From: Paraburkholderia acidisoli
GTDB lineage: Bacteria; Pseudomonadota; Gammaproteobacteria; Burkholderiales; Burkholderiaceae
Length of the DNA stretch: 64,000 nt
Reading direction: 5' to 3'
Assembly: GCF_009789675.1 (NCBI RefSeq)
Contig: NZ_CP046917.1
Location: forward strand, 121,511 to 185,510
Part shown: positions 56,007 to 64,000 of the stretch, piece after piece
How positions within the stretch are numbered: the stretch's first letter is position 1
Layout of the letters: each line of letters begins with the position of its first letter
Made by a program: the position numbers and the translations under genes
Notes under the pieces: model-generated
Databases searched by the model: none
The model's input: the letters and a program-made list of their open reading frames with translations, nothing else
What the model was told of the DNA's origin: nothing

Positions 56007-56306
56007 ATGCAAGCACGTCACTATCTGATTCCGGCATTCGCCAGTCTTGCTCTTGCCCTATCGAGCGCAGCGTTTGCTCAGGGAGCCGGCGGAGGCAGCA
56101 GCAATGGAACTGGCGGCACCGGCGCCAATGGCGAGACCGGCAATGCGTCCGTGAATCAAGCCATCGGGCAAAGCGGCGCCGCTAACGGATCGGCGACGCA
56201 CAAGTCCATGCAGCGCCCCCACACGAAAACGCATGCCAAGAAGCCGATGAACGATACGACCAATACGCCAGGCGCAGATGCGAGCAGCGATACGAAGGGG
56301 CAGTAA
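56007..56306 (+). CDS. Small exported Gly/Asn/Thr-rich protein (99 aa)
   Basis: A 99-residue product with a good signal peptide (LIPAFASLALALSSAAFAQ, cleavage after AFA) and a mature part of low complexity: GAGGGSSNGTGGTGANGETG followed by a basic HTKTHAKKP stretch. No cysteine. AGGAGT lies seven bases before the ATG. It is a periplasmic or surface protein of unknown role, of the kind that is common and fast-changing in Burkholderiaceae. It stands alone. Confidence 0.75.
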   Translation: MQARHYLIPAFASLALALSSAAFAQGAGGGSSNGTGGTGANGETGNASVNQAIGQSGAANGSATHKSMQRPHTKTHAKKPMNDTTNTPGADASSDTKGQ

Positions 56307-56566
56307 TAGTGCGCTGGAACTGTTGACCGGCTCGGTTCATTCTGATGATTACAGCTGCCTGCCGACGCAAGCATGTTGACGGGTGGGCAAGGATGGTCGC
56401 GGATTTTGTGGGTGGCGAGCGTCAATTCCTGCTCGCATGAACTGTGGCGAATTTATTTCCCTTCCCCGTTAGCTATCTGGCTTTCGTCAATACCGCGTAT
56501 CAAACGACTCACACTGCTTTGTAAATCGGGGCGAGGCGCGCGACTTTGAGTACGCGGGAGGCCGTC

Positions 56567-56839
56567 ATGACACGAAGGTACGACTATGAGGGCTTCACGC
56601 TTGAGATATCGGTTGAGTCCGATTTCACTATCGGCGCAAAGCGGCCTGTGCAGCGGCGCACCGGTTACATTGCCATAGTCCGAATTTTTCAGGCATCCAA
56701 TATTGTCTCAACGTTCTCGCCGCTACGCTTCGGGGAAACCGGTGGCCGACCTTTCACAACAGAATCCGATGCGTTGATGGGAGGCTATAGCGCTGCGTGC
56801 AAGCTTGTTGACGACCTGTTCTGCCATGAACGGCACTGA
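56567..56839 (+). CDS. Small hypothetical protein (90 aa)
   Basis: A 90-residue product started at 56567 (MTRRYDYEGFTLEI); GGGAGG lies upstream, and the earlier in-frame start at 56546 adds only seven residues. Predicted beta strands include YDYEGFTLEISVESDF and TGYIAIVRIFQ, and a C-terminal helix follows TESDALMGGYSAACKLVDDLF. The arrangement matches the small genes at 26006 and 29775. No function is known. Confidence 0.7.
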   Translation: MTRRYDYEGFTLEISVESDFTIGAKRPVQRRTGYIAIVRIFQASNIVSTFSPLRFGETGGRPFTTESDALMGGYSAACKLVDDLFCHERH

Positions 56840-57207
56840 CCCAACGGTTGCTGCTTAGGCAGCATCCGCCACATGCTCCCCAACCCCACCTGCACGGCCA
56901 AATCCATACGCGTTCAGTGCGCGAGCGCACAGATCGCATGTCATCAAGACAATCTATATTCTTGATGCGTGTTGCCCGCGCAGACGGGCAGTGACCAATT
57001 GCGACTGTGGAGCGACTCCTTGCTGGCATGGTTGTCTGGTGCTGGCGATTGCCACCTACGCGGTTCTTGCGCATTATCGTCGCGAGCGACGACGTGCCGA
57101 TCTTCTTCGAAACCTCGATCACCACGAGTGGTGCCATTGGACGCGATCGCGACACTGAGGATCAGTGGACAGTTGCAGTGTGCTTTTCTGCTTAGCCGCC
57201 ATCGCAC
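56840..57207. other. Intergenic region with no recognised gene
   Basis: About 370 bases. The frames here show no family motif, ribosome site or signal peptide. No terminator was found. Confidence 0.4.
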
Positions 57208-57558
57208 TCACTGTTGATCCGTACGATCATTCTCGCCTGATACTTCAGGCTCGCCGGTTTGCGTGCGACGCGCAAAAATAGATCCTTGAATACGACTAAA
57301 CAGTTGGCGCATCTCATTGCGCATGTACCACGGCCACCACGCGAGATGGTAGAAGTGTAGACATGCGCCGCGCAGCCCTTGGCGCCAGGCACGAGGCATA
57401 CCCACGGCTGGAAATTCATCAAGGCGTCGGTAGCCGAGGCAGCACACGCCGATCGTCATCCAGACGAACGCGAGTACACAGGTCGAAACGGACAACGCGC
57501 AGGCAAGCGCAAAGATGACCATCGGTGCGCAGAGTTGCAGCGGTGAGCGAGTTTTCAT
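57208..57558 (-). CDS. Small membrane protein (116 aa)
   Basis: A 116-residue protein with one long or two close hydrophobic helices (MVIFALACALSVSTCVLAFVWMTIGVCCLG) near the N-terminus and a basic, cytoplasmic-looking tail (FHFYHLAWWPWYMRNEMRQLF). The start at 57558 is supported by GGAAG upstream; an in-frame extension to 57732 has no site and would overlap the NUDIX start. It is divergent from the NUDIX gene. I recognise no family. Confidence 0.6.
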   Translation of the reverse strand: MKTRSPLQLCAPMVIFALACALSVSTCVLAFVWMTIGVCCLGYRRLDEFPAVGMPRAWRQGLRGACLHFYHLAWWPWYMRNEMRQLFSRIQGSIFARRTQTGEPEVSGENDRTDQQ

Positions 57559-57730
57559 ATTTTTTTCTTCCCGGCAGAATAACGTACCCGGTACGCCAGC
57601 TCTCATTGCGGCCACGGGCGCGATCGTTGCCACCTCATTTGGTGGCAACGGTACTAGCCGGGGACCAATCTCCCTGAGCAACGTTTCGATTCGTCTAAAA
57701 AATATAGCACCTGCAACGAAACCTGGAAGC

Positions 57731-58114
57731 ATGAAAGAGAGAGCAACCGTTGTGTGTTGGCAGCGTGAAAAAATTCTTCTCGTCGAGCGAGGCCGGTCTC
57801 GATGGTCGCTGCCCGGCGGGACGATCGCGCGTGATGAATCTCCCGTCGAAGCTGCCCGGCGCGAACTAAGCGAAGAGACGTGTCTGGAAGGCTATGGGCT
57901 TGACTACCTGTTCCAGTTCGGTGGTCTCAACAAGCGCCATCATGTATTTGTCTCGGTGCTTCCCGACGATGCCCGGGCGGAGCCTAGCAACGAGATACTG
58001 CGTTGTCGCTGGTTCCGACCGGGGAAGATCGCGACGCTCATTACGAGCGTGCCGACACGCGAGATTGTCGCGCTGCTTTTCAGCCCAAACCGGCAAACCA
58101 CACGACTCGAATGA
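57731..58114 (+). CDS. NUDIX hydrolase (127 aa)
   Basis: A 127-residue NUDIX-fold pyrophosphatase, the compact size of MutT-like enzymes that hydrolyse damaged nucleotides or other nucleoside diphosphate-linked compounds. The Nudix box is complete: GGTIARDESPVEAARREL then SEETCL, with the catalytic REx2EE glutamates. The N-terminal strand CWQREKILLVERGRSRWSLP is usual for the family. The start at 57731 is the first ATG that fits the fold; an in-frame start at 57515 would add 72 unlikely residues. A terminator at 58168-58195 follows. The real substrate cannot be judged. Confidence 0.9.
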   Translation: MKERATVVCWQREKILLVERGRSRWSLPGGTIARDESPVEAARRELSEETCLEGYGLDYLFQFGGLNKRHHVFVSVLPDDARAEPSNEILRCRWFRPGKIATLITSVPTREIVALLFSPNRQTTRLE

Positions 58115-58469
58115 GGGCGATTTCGCTGATTGAATCCCGGTCGATGCTATGAGGCGCGCTGGCAAAAAAAACCGCAGAAGCGAGTCCGCGGTTTTGAGGT
58201 TTTCACGTCGCGACTGGAGATATCTCAAGCCGCTTAGGACGTGTAGGAAAGCTACATCTGCTTGCCTGTAGGGTTATCCCTAGCGTCCAGCGCTAGCACG
58301 ACTAGCCAATGCGCCCCGTTGCTGCCGGACGTTGCTGTGCGCAAGCAACGTCCGTTAGTGGAGTAGTGCAGTCGTTGTAATGGCAAGTCTGGCTGCTCGT
58401 TGGACGGCAGTCATGGCCGAACGGCGACACATGCCTTCTCCGGAAAGTGAACATCCGCGACCAGGGACA
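58115..58469. other. Intergenic region between NUDIX and second SET gene
   Basis: About 350 bases with no gene; it contains the hairpin at 58168-58195. The rest carries no motif I can name. Confidence 0.4.
58164..58195 (-). terminator. Bidirectional intrinsic terminator between NUDIX and SET genes
   Basis: An 8-bp stem AAAACCGC (58168-58175) / GCGGTTTT (58188-58195). Leftward transcripts end in a run of seven or more U after the hairpin (58164-58171), rightward ones in only four, so it is stronger for the SET gene but can serve both. Confidence 0.75.
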
Positions 58470-58910
58470 TCACGATGACACACCGAGCATCGTCCCCCGA
58501 CAACGCTTTGCGCCACAGTGGCATCGATATCCCGCCAAAGTTTTTCGTGACCATGGTTTCGGCAATTCCAGTGCGTAATCGATGAACAGTTCCTCGCCCG
58601 GCCTGATCGTGCGCTTCGCTTCGAAGAAGACACGACCGCCTTCTTCAACCGCTTCGCAATTTGCGATGCACGCGTGGTTGAACCAGCGAGCGCTATTGCC
58701 CCCGCGCGCGCCGTCGATAACGCGGCTATCGGCCAGCCCAAAGAGAAACGTATGGCCGTCTTCGGCTCTTTGAGCGCAATAACGCGCCGCCTCACTCCAC
58801 GACGTGACCATCCCCTTGTATTCGACGATCCTTTCGCGAGCAAACATGGGCCGAAGTGCAAAGACTCCTTTGCCATGGATCGTTGATCGGCGGACAGCAA
58901 ATCGCTTCAT
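58470..58910 (-). CDS. SET-domain protein-lysine methyltransferase, copy 2
   Basis: A 146-residue SET protein, close paralogue of copy 1 at 3915-4355. It shows GKGVFAL, RWFNHACIANCEAVEE, GEELFIDYALE and the post-SET CHCGAKRCRGTM. The start at 58910 is chosen to match copy 1 (MKRF); longer frames extend to 59204 but would run through the promoter region shared with copy 1. Differences from copy 1 are scattered, as expected from an older duplication under constraint. It is divergent from ligD, with about 200 bases between them, so the two may share regulation. The lysine substrate is unknown; basic DNA-bound proteins are candidates. Confidence 0.85.
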   Translation of the reverse strand: MKRFAVRRSTIHGKGVFALRPMFARERIVEYKGMVTSWSEAARYCAQRAEDGHTFLFGLADSRVIDGARGGNSARWFNHACIANCEAVEEGGRVFFEAKRTIRPGEELFIDYALELPKPWSRKTLAGYRCHCGAKRCRGTMLGVSS

Positions 58911-59112
58911 GGTGTTGAGTTCGGAGCAGGAAGGGCAGGCGAGTATAGCGTGCGTCCCGCCCACTTCGATGACGCTGTTTGAGCGGTAATATCTCTGCGG
59001 GAACGTGCCGCTTTCTGTTGCGGTACGTGGCTTGCATAGCAGGATGCTGCTTCCGTCGACCATTGTTGAATTCCTCCGAAGCTTACCAGCAGCATCGTCC
59101 AGGGACTGCTCA

Positions 59113-61620
59113 ATGGCTCCAGCACGCGGCCCGACCGCATCATCTCTCGATCGATACCGGAAAAAGCGCGATTTCGCGGTCACGCCAGAACCGGGACCTT
59201 CCACGGCGCAGCACGCCGCCGCCCCAAGCCTCGCGTTTGTCGTCCAGAAGCATTGGGCCAGTCGGCTGCACTACGATTTCCGGCTCGAACTCGATGGTGT
59301 CCTGATGTCGTGGGCCGTACCGAAAGGACCTTGCTATGACCCGAAAGAAAAACGCATGGCGATTCACGTTGAGGATCACCCGGTCGATTATTCGGGCTTC
59401 GAGGGCACGATTCCTCGAAAGCAGTATGGCGCCGGCACCGTGATCGTCTGGGATCGCGGCACGTGGGCGCCCGTTGGCGATCCAAAGGCGGGAATGACGG
59501 CGGGAAAACTCGTTTTCCGGCTTCACGGTGAAAAACTCGCCGGGATTTGGGAACTGGTTCGCATCGCGAAGCCCGGCGACAAGCAGGAAGCGTGGTTGCT
59601 TTTCAAGAAGCGGGACGAATGGGCACGCCCGCTTGCCGAGTACGACGTCATCAAGGCGCTGCCAGACAGCGTTACCGCGAAGCCTCTGGGGTCTGTCGAG
59701 GAGAGGGAACCACGCGTCTCCAACTCGCGCGATGAACCCCAGGCGGGAATAGACCTGTCGCTCGCGGTTGATGCTCCGCTTCCCGCAAAACTGGAGCCGC
59801 AGCGCGCAACGCTCGCGTCGACGCTACCGTCAGGCGATGACTGGATAACGGAGGCGAAGCTCGATGGATACCGGATGCTCGCGCGTGTCGAAAATGGACG
59901 TGCACGTCTTTTTACGAGCAGTGGTCACGACTGGACGAAGAAGCTTGCCACCCTTGCCGCCGAAGTCGAAAAGCTCCGGCTCGCCAGCGGGTGGCTCGAT
60001 GGTGAAATCGTGATGCTCAAAGAAGGCCTGCCCAGTTTCGGCGCGCTTCAGGAGGCGATCGGCGGCCGGGGCAATGAAGCAATTGTCTATTTTCTCTTCG
60101 ACGCTCCATATCTCAACGGCAAGGATCTGAGAAGTGTCCCGCTGTGGGCGCGACGGGCTGTCCTTGCCGGACTGGTAGATGAAGCGGGCGAGAGGATCCG
60201 CTTCAGCCAGGATTTCGCAGCGCCTGCCGCGCAGGTGTTCGAGGCGGCGGCCAGCCTTGGCCTCGAAGGCCTGATGCTCAAGCGCCGGGATGCACCGTAC
60301 GAGTCGGCTCGCACGCAGTCGTGGCTGAAGGCGAAGTGCCGGCTGCGGCAGGAGCTGGTCATCTGCGGCTTTACCGCGCGTGGGGGGAGGGATGGGGAGA
60401 TCGGCAGTCTGCTCCTTGGCTACTATGAGCGTGGCAAGCTTCACGGCGCGGGAAGCGTCGGCACCGGCTGGGATGCGTGCACGGCGCGAGAGCTGTGGAC
60501 GCGCCTCGCGCCGCTCGAGGTCGATTCGAAGCCTTATGACGTGGGCGAACCGAAGGCGAGCCGCTGGTCACGGCGCGCGGCCGGCAGCGAGCGCTGGGTG
60601 CGCCCGGAACTGGTCGCCGAAGTCGAGTTCGCGGAATGGACAACGGAGGGCGTTGTGCGACAGGCGTCGTTCAAGGGCCTGCGTACAGACAAACCGGCGC
60701 GCCGCGTCGTTCGCGAGGGCGGCGAGGCGGTAACCGCAGCTCCGATCTCGAAGGTGAAGGTTACTCATCCGGATCGTGTCGTTGACCGGGCCAGCGGCGT
60801 CACCAAGATTGATCTCGTTCGCTACTACGAGAGCGTTGCCGCGTGGATTCTGCCGCATCTCAGGGACCGTCCCATAGCGATGGTACGCGCGCCCACCGGC
60901 ATCAATGGAGAACTGTTTTTCCAGAAACACGCCGAACGCACGGGAATGCCGGGCCTTACCGCCCACGACCGAAAACTGTGGCCGGGGCATCCCGCCTTGC
61001 TGACCATCGATACCGCGGAAGCCCTGCTGGCGGCGGCGCAGATGAATGCCGTCGAGTTTCACACATGGAATTCGACCGTTCGAAGGCTGGGCAAGCCGGA
61101 CCGGGTCGTTTTTGATCTCGACCCGGGTGAGGGGGTTAAATGGGGGCAAATTCAGGAGGCCGCTGTGCTTGTCCACGTCCTGCTACAGGAACTGGGGCTC
61201 GAAGCCTGGCTCAAGACGAGCGGCGGCAAGGGGCTGCATGTAGTCGTGCCGCTGGCACCCCGACTGGACTACGAAGCGGTGAAGGCGTTCTCCCGTGCAT
61301 TTGTCCGGCATCTTGCGAAGACGATCCCCGAGCGCTTTTCGCCGACTTCGGGTCCCGGCAACCGCATCGGAAAGGTGTATGTCGATTACCTGCGCAACGG
61401 CATGGCGCAGACCACCGTGGCAGCGTTCTCCGCGCGAGCCCGGCCCGGCATGGGAGTTTCAATACCGATCTCGTGGGATGCTCTGCCGGATCTGAAAGGG
61501 GGAGCGCAATGGACAGTGCAGACCGCGCGCGAATATCTCAGCTTCCAGAAACAGGACCCGTGGGCTCAATACTGGACGACAGGACACTCACTGGCGGCCG
61601 CGATAAAGCGCCTAAAATGA
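59113..61620 (+). CDS. ligD: DNA ligase D (LigD) of bacterial non-homologous end joining
   Basis: An 835-residue three-domain enzyme. The phosphoesterase domain (about 40-190) is marked by HWASRLHYDFRLEL and IPRKQYGAGTVIVWDRGTW; the ATP-dependent ligase domain has the adenylated Lys249 in EAKLDGYRML and the motif VDGEIV-like GWLDGEIVML; the polymerase domain (about 550-835) has VFDLDPGEGV with catalytic Asp residues and SGGKGLHVVVPL. The order is PE-ligase-polymerase, as in many proteobacteria. I start at 59113, where the PE domain leader begins; an upstream ATG at 59005 is unlikely. Together with Ku it repairs double-strand breaks, mainly in stationary phase. The gene is 72 bases before ku. 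Confidence 0.95.
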   Translation: MAPARGPTASSLDRYRKKRDFAVTPEPGPSTAQHAAAPSLAFVVQKHWASRLHYDFRLELDGVLMSWAVPKGPCYDPKEKRMAIHVEDHPVDYSGFEGTIPRKQYGAGTVIVWDRGTWAPVGDPKAGMTAGKLVFRLHGEKLAGIWELVRIAKPGDKQEAWLLFKKRDEWARPLAEYDVIKALPDSVTAKPLGSVEEREPRVSNSRDEPQAGIDLSLAVDAPLPAKLEPQRATLASTLPSGDDWITEAKLDGYRMLARVENGRARLFTSSGHDWTKKLATLAAEVEKLRLASGWLDGEIVMLKEGLPSFGALQEAIGGRGNEAIVYFLFDAPYLNGKDLRSVPLWARRAVLAGLVDEAGERIRFSQDFAAPAAQVFEAAASLGLEGLMLKRRDAPYESARTQSWLKAKCRLRQELVICGFTARGGRDGEIGSLLLGYYERGKLHGAGSVGTGWDACTARELWTRLAPLEVDSKPYDVGEPKASRWSRRAAGSERWVRPELVAEVEFAEWTTEGVVRQASFKGLRTDKPARRVVREGGEAVTAAPISKVKVTHPDRVVDRASGVTKIDLVRYYESVAAWILPHLRDRPIAMVRAPTGINGELFFQKHAERTGMPGLTAHDRKLWPGHPALLTIDTAEALLAAAQMNAVEFHTWNSTVRRLGKPDRVVFDLDPGEGVKWGQIQEAAVLVHVLLQELGLEAWLKTSGGKGLHVVVPLAPRLDYEAVKAFSRAFVRHLAKTIPERFSPTSGPGNRIGKVYVDYLRNGMAQTTVAAFSARARPGMGVSIPISWDALPDLKGGAQWTVQTAREYLSFQKQDPWAQYWTTGHSLAAAIKRLK

Positions 61621-61692
61621 ATGAGCGCTGCTCGCGAACGGCACGTCCCTTGCGGCGCGATGTGAACGCGCGCCCTGCGCAAGGAGAGGACC

Positions 61693-62616
61693 ATGCCCGC
61701 CCGCTCGATCGCCTCGCTCTCGCTTTCCTTCGGTCTCGTTTCGATACCGGTCAAGCTCTACACCGCGACCGAGAGTTCGTCCGATGTGAGATTCCACCTG
61801 CTTGCGCCGGACGGCTCGCGGGTTAAACAGCAGTACATCTCGGAAAAGACGGGCAAGGTGGTTGAGCGCTCCAGCATGAACAAGGGCTATGAGTTCGAGC
61901 GCGACCAGTTCGTGGTTTTCACGAGCGAGGAGCTGAAAGCGCTGGAAGATGGGGCGAGCCATGTCGTTGAGATCGTCGCCTTCGTCCCTGAAAAGGCAAT
62001 CAATCCCGTTTTTTACGACCGGGCGTATTACATCGCGCCCGACAAGCGCGGTGGAAAGCCATACAGTCTGTTACAGCAGGCACTCGCGCAAAGCGGGCGC
62101 TGCGCGCTCGCAAAGTGGGCCTTCAAGGGACGGACGCGGATCGTACAGGTGCGCCCCGAAGAAGGCGGCCTCGTCTTTCAGCAACTCCTGTACGCGGACG
62201 AGGTCCGATCGCTCGATGACCTGAACATTGAACAGGTTCAGGTATCGGCCAACGAGCTCAAGCTCGCGATGCAGATTATCGAGCAGGGCGCGGAAGACAA
62301 TTACGACCCGGCAGCCTACGAAGACGAAGAGAAAAAGCGCATCCTCGCGGCCATCGACGAAAAGATTGAGGGCAAGCAGGTTATCACCCATGAGCCTGTC
62401 GAAAGCGTCGGCGGGGGCCAGGTTATCGACCTTATGGATGCCTTGCGCGCGAGCCTGAAAGGGGGAAGCGCGAAACCAAACGCGGCATCGGCGCCACGAA
62501 AAAAAGCCGCGACGCCCGTCACCGCGCTGCCGGTCGCGCCGAAGACGCGCAAACCGGCAGCTCGCGCGTCCAGAGCCACGACTGAGGCGCCCGCGAAGGT
62601 CAGGGCACGCAAGTGA
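61693..62616 (+). CDS. ku: Ku protein of bacterial non-homologous end joining
   Basis: A 307-residue Ku homodimer subunit, which encircles DNA ends and recruits LigD. The bridge-core starts SLSLSFGLVSIPVKLYTATE, and RTRIVQVRPEEGGLVFQQLLYADEVR and MQIIEQGAEDNYDPAAYEDE are typical. The C-terminal about 50 residues are rich in Lys, Ala and Pro (KPNAASAPRKKAATPVT to APAKVRARK), a basic tail known to promote DNA threading and LigD stimulation. AAGGAGAGGACC lies before the ATG, a very strong site. It overlaps the next gene by four bases (GTGA). Confidence 0.95.
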   Translation: MPARSIASLSLSFGLVSIPVKLYTATESSSDVRFHLLAPDGSRVKQQYISEKTGKVVERSSMNKGYEFERDQFVVFTSEELKALEDGASHVVEIVAFVPEKAINPVFYDRAYYIAPDKRGGKPYSLLQQALAQSGRCALAKWAFKGRTRIVQVRPEEGGLVFQQLLYADEVRSLDDLNIEQVQVSANELKLAMQIIEQGAEDNYDPAAYEDEEKKRILAAIDEKIEGKQVITHEPVESVGGGQVIDLMDALRASLKGGSAKPNAASAPRKKAATPVTALPVAPKTRKPAARASRATTEAPAKVRARK

Positions 62617-63452
62617 CACCCGAAGTTTCCGGGCGCGAAATCTCGATGCGCGAGCTGCTGGCCTCGCTGGGCGTGTCCCGTAGCGTGGTGACGGGTCTCA
62701 TTGCCGCAGGCTTCGTCACGCCCACGCGTGGGCCACGTAACGCCTGGAGGTTTGCGTTTCAGGACGTCGTACTGTTGCGTACCGCGCTGATCCTGCGCGA
62801 CGCCCATATCCCGCCGCGTAAAATCAATCTGGCGCTGTCCCGCCTTCGGGAGGCGCTACCCGACGAGCTTCCCCTGACGGGGATTCGTATTTCAGCGGTC
62901 GGCAGCGACGTGGCTGTCAGAACCGGCCCGTCACAATGGGATGCCGTGACCGGGCAGTTGCTTCTGGATTTCGAAGTCGCCGAACTGCGCGGCGATGTCG
63001 TTTTCCTGGATTCGGCTCCGGCCCGGACGAAGCGGGCGACTCAAGCGGACGAGTGGTATGACCTTGCCGAGCGGCTCCGGACATCGGATTGGGCAGGCGC
63101 GGAGCGGGCATATCGAAAGGCGATCGAGTTATCGCCAAAGCCTTTTTACGCCGCCTACGTCGATCTGGGCGCGTTACTGTGTGAACTTGAAGCAAGGTGC
63201 AAAGACGCTCTTCATGTTCTCGACGAGGCGCTTGCGCACTTCCCTCGGGATGCGGTGCTGCATTTCAACCGGGCCGTCGCGTTAGAAGACCTGGAGAGAC
63301 CCGGCGAGGCAGAACAGAGCTATCTGCTTTGCCTCGAATTCGATCCCGCCTATGCGGACGCGCATCACAATTTGGCGATCCTGCTTGAAAAGCGGGGCGA
63401 TCCGCAAGGTCTCGTGCGCCATCTCAGCGCGTACCGCAGATTGACCACCTAA
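62613..63452 (+). CDS. MerR-like helix-turn-helix protein with TPR repeats
   Basis: A 279-residue protein. Residues about 8-65 are a MerR-type winged helix (MRELLASLGVSRSVVTGLIAAGF, VVLLRTALILRDAHIPPRKINLALSRLR). Residues about 145-275 are tetratricopeptide repeats (ADEWYDLAERLRTSDWAGAERAYRKAIEL, AVALEDLERPGEAEQSYLLCLEFDPAYADAHHNLAILLEKRG). A middle segment of about 70 residues has no family I know. It begins at GTG within the ku stop (GTGA overlap), so it is made together with Ku. The combined DNA-binding and protein-binding parts suggest a regulator or scaffold for the repair operon. Confidence 0.85.
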   Translation: MTPEVSGREISMRELLASLGVSRSVVTGLIAAGFVTPTRGPRNAWRFAFQDVVLLRTALILRDAHIPPRKINLALSRLREALPDELPLTGIRISAVGSDVAVRTGPSQWDAVTGQLLLDFEVAELRGDVVFLDSAPARTKRATQADEWYDLAERLRTSDWAGAERAYRKAIELSPKPFYAAYVDLGALLCELEARCKDALHVLDEALAHFPRDAVLHFNRAVALEDLERPGEAEQSYLLCLEFDPAYADAHHNLAILLEKRGDPQGLVRHLSAYRRLTT

Positions 63453-64000
63453 GCCGGACTCCACGACGATGGCAAGATGGATCGTTCAGGTCGAAGCCCC
63501 CGTCGGGAGACTTAGGCGCCTGCTGCTGTCGCGCTCGGCGACTGAAAAGCGCATCACCGCTCACCGGTCGGCGATTGCGCCCCGTTGCTGCAATCTCGAA
63601 ATACTAGCCTTGACTTCAGGCGGACGCATAAATCCGTCTTGCAAGATCGTGTTTCTACTGGCTCGAAAGTAGATCGTCCAATTCAAGCCCAATCGGCGGC
63701 GTGGCCGTCTTGTTGCATTCCTCGAGTTTTCAAGGTTCTGCTCGACCGCCGCAAACAAGGTCTCCGAAGGAACACATATGAAATTACGCCGAAAGTAGTC
63801 CAGGGTTTCGGACGCATCCCCATGGGGTTGCATCCCGATGATGCATATTGGCCAAATTCAGCGCAGGTGTCGTCGTCGATTGGACCGAACAACCAGTCGG
63901 ATGATTGCGGAAACAGTCAGCGCTCGCAGTCGTATCGGACTGGCAGTGCGGGCGGTGCGAGTGCGGCACGATGCGTGCTAAGAGCGCTCGTTATCATTGG
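63453..64000. other. Region after the NHEJ operon, no supported gene
   Basis: About 550 bases to the window edge. Short leftward frames (63561-63833, 63784-63969) have no recognisable motif, ribosome site or signal peptide. I saw no terminator for the NHEJ operon. A gene could begin beyond the edge. Confidence 0.4.

Noticed and set aside
1..64000. tRNA, rRNA and CRISPR features
   Set aside because: By eye I found no cloverleaf-like or rRNA-like segment and no series of regularly spaced direct repeats. A covariance-model scan would be decisive and could not be run.

Overview
The window is a GC-rich (roughly 60 %) proteobacterial segment whose gene content and protein style point to a Burkholderiaceae genome, most likely Paraburkholderia, Caballeronia or a close relative. 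This assignment rests on recognised family combinations and codon bias, not on a database search. No rRNA, tRNA or CRISPR array was seen.

Layout. 1-3.6 kb: end of an accessory or mobile region with a 3' gene fragment, an SbcC/Rad50-like ATPase, and small genes of unknown role, one behind a two-hairpin leader. 3.9-9.4 kb: SET-domain methyltransferase, a MEDS-domain sensor with a hybrid histidine kinase, outer-membrane phospholipase A and a lone receiver protein. 9.56-10.85 kb: an IS3-family insertion sequence, followed by a gene-poor, partly AT-rich 1.2 kb and a cold-shock gene. 12.7-18.2 kb: a caa3-type cytochrome oxidase operon read leftwards (subunit II, a subunit I-III fusion, a small membrane protein, a triheme lipoprotein cytochrome c), preceded by a chimeric remnant of two other genes. 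19-25.6 kb: short-chain dehydrogenase, GH15 glycosidase, DUF4396 membrane protein and a PAS-PAS-kinase-REC-REC protein. 25.6-30 kb: degraded stretch with gene remnants and small hypothetical genes. 30.3-40.4 kb: formaldehyde dehydrogenase, a PsiD-like decarboxylase with a flavodoxin-fold partner, a UvrA2-like ATPase, a DUF1275 protein, a Gfo/Idh/MocA oxidoreductase coupled to a broken GH15 gene, and a HAD phosphatase. 40.5-53.4 kb: hemerythrin pseudogene, DUF1488 protein, second Gfo/Idh/MocA gene, a leftward redox operon (enolase-superfamily enzyme, duplicated membrane protein, gluconate-dehydrogenase subunit 3, GMC oxidoreductase, PNPOx-like flavoprotein), a pyruvate-oxidase-like TPP enzyme, DUF421, an SDR and a catalase-family protein. 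53.4-58.1 kb: YdeP-like molybdopterin oxidoreductase, small genes and a NUDIX hydrolase. 58.5-63.5 kb: a second SET gene divergent from a non-homologous end-joining operon (ligD, ku, and a MerR/TPR gene).

Together the genes look like a stress and stationary-phase survival region: alternative respiration, aldehyde and peroxide detoxification, storage-sugar metabolism, membrane remodelling, DNA-break repair and several sensor kinases without a DNA-binding output. A striking feature is that five families (MEDS-kinase, GMC oxidoreductase, TPP enzyme, GH15, SDR) appear once intact and once as a decayed fragment, while SET and Gfo/Idh/MocA appear as two intact copies. The region therefore reads as two versions of one stress cassette, the duplicates having decayed piecemeal.
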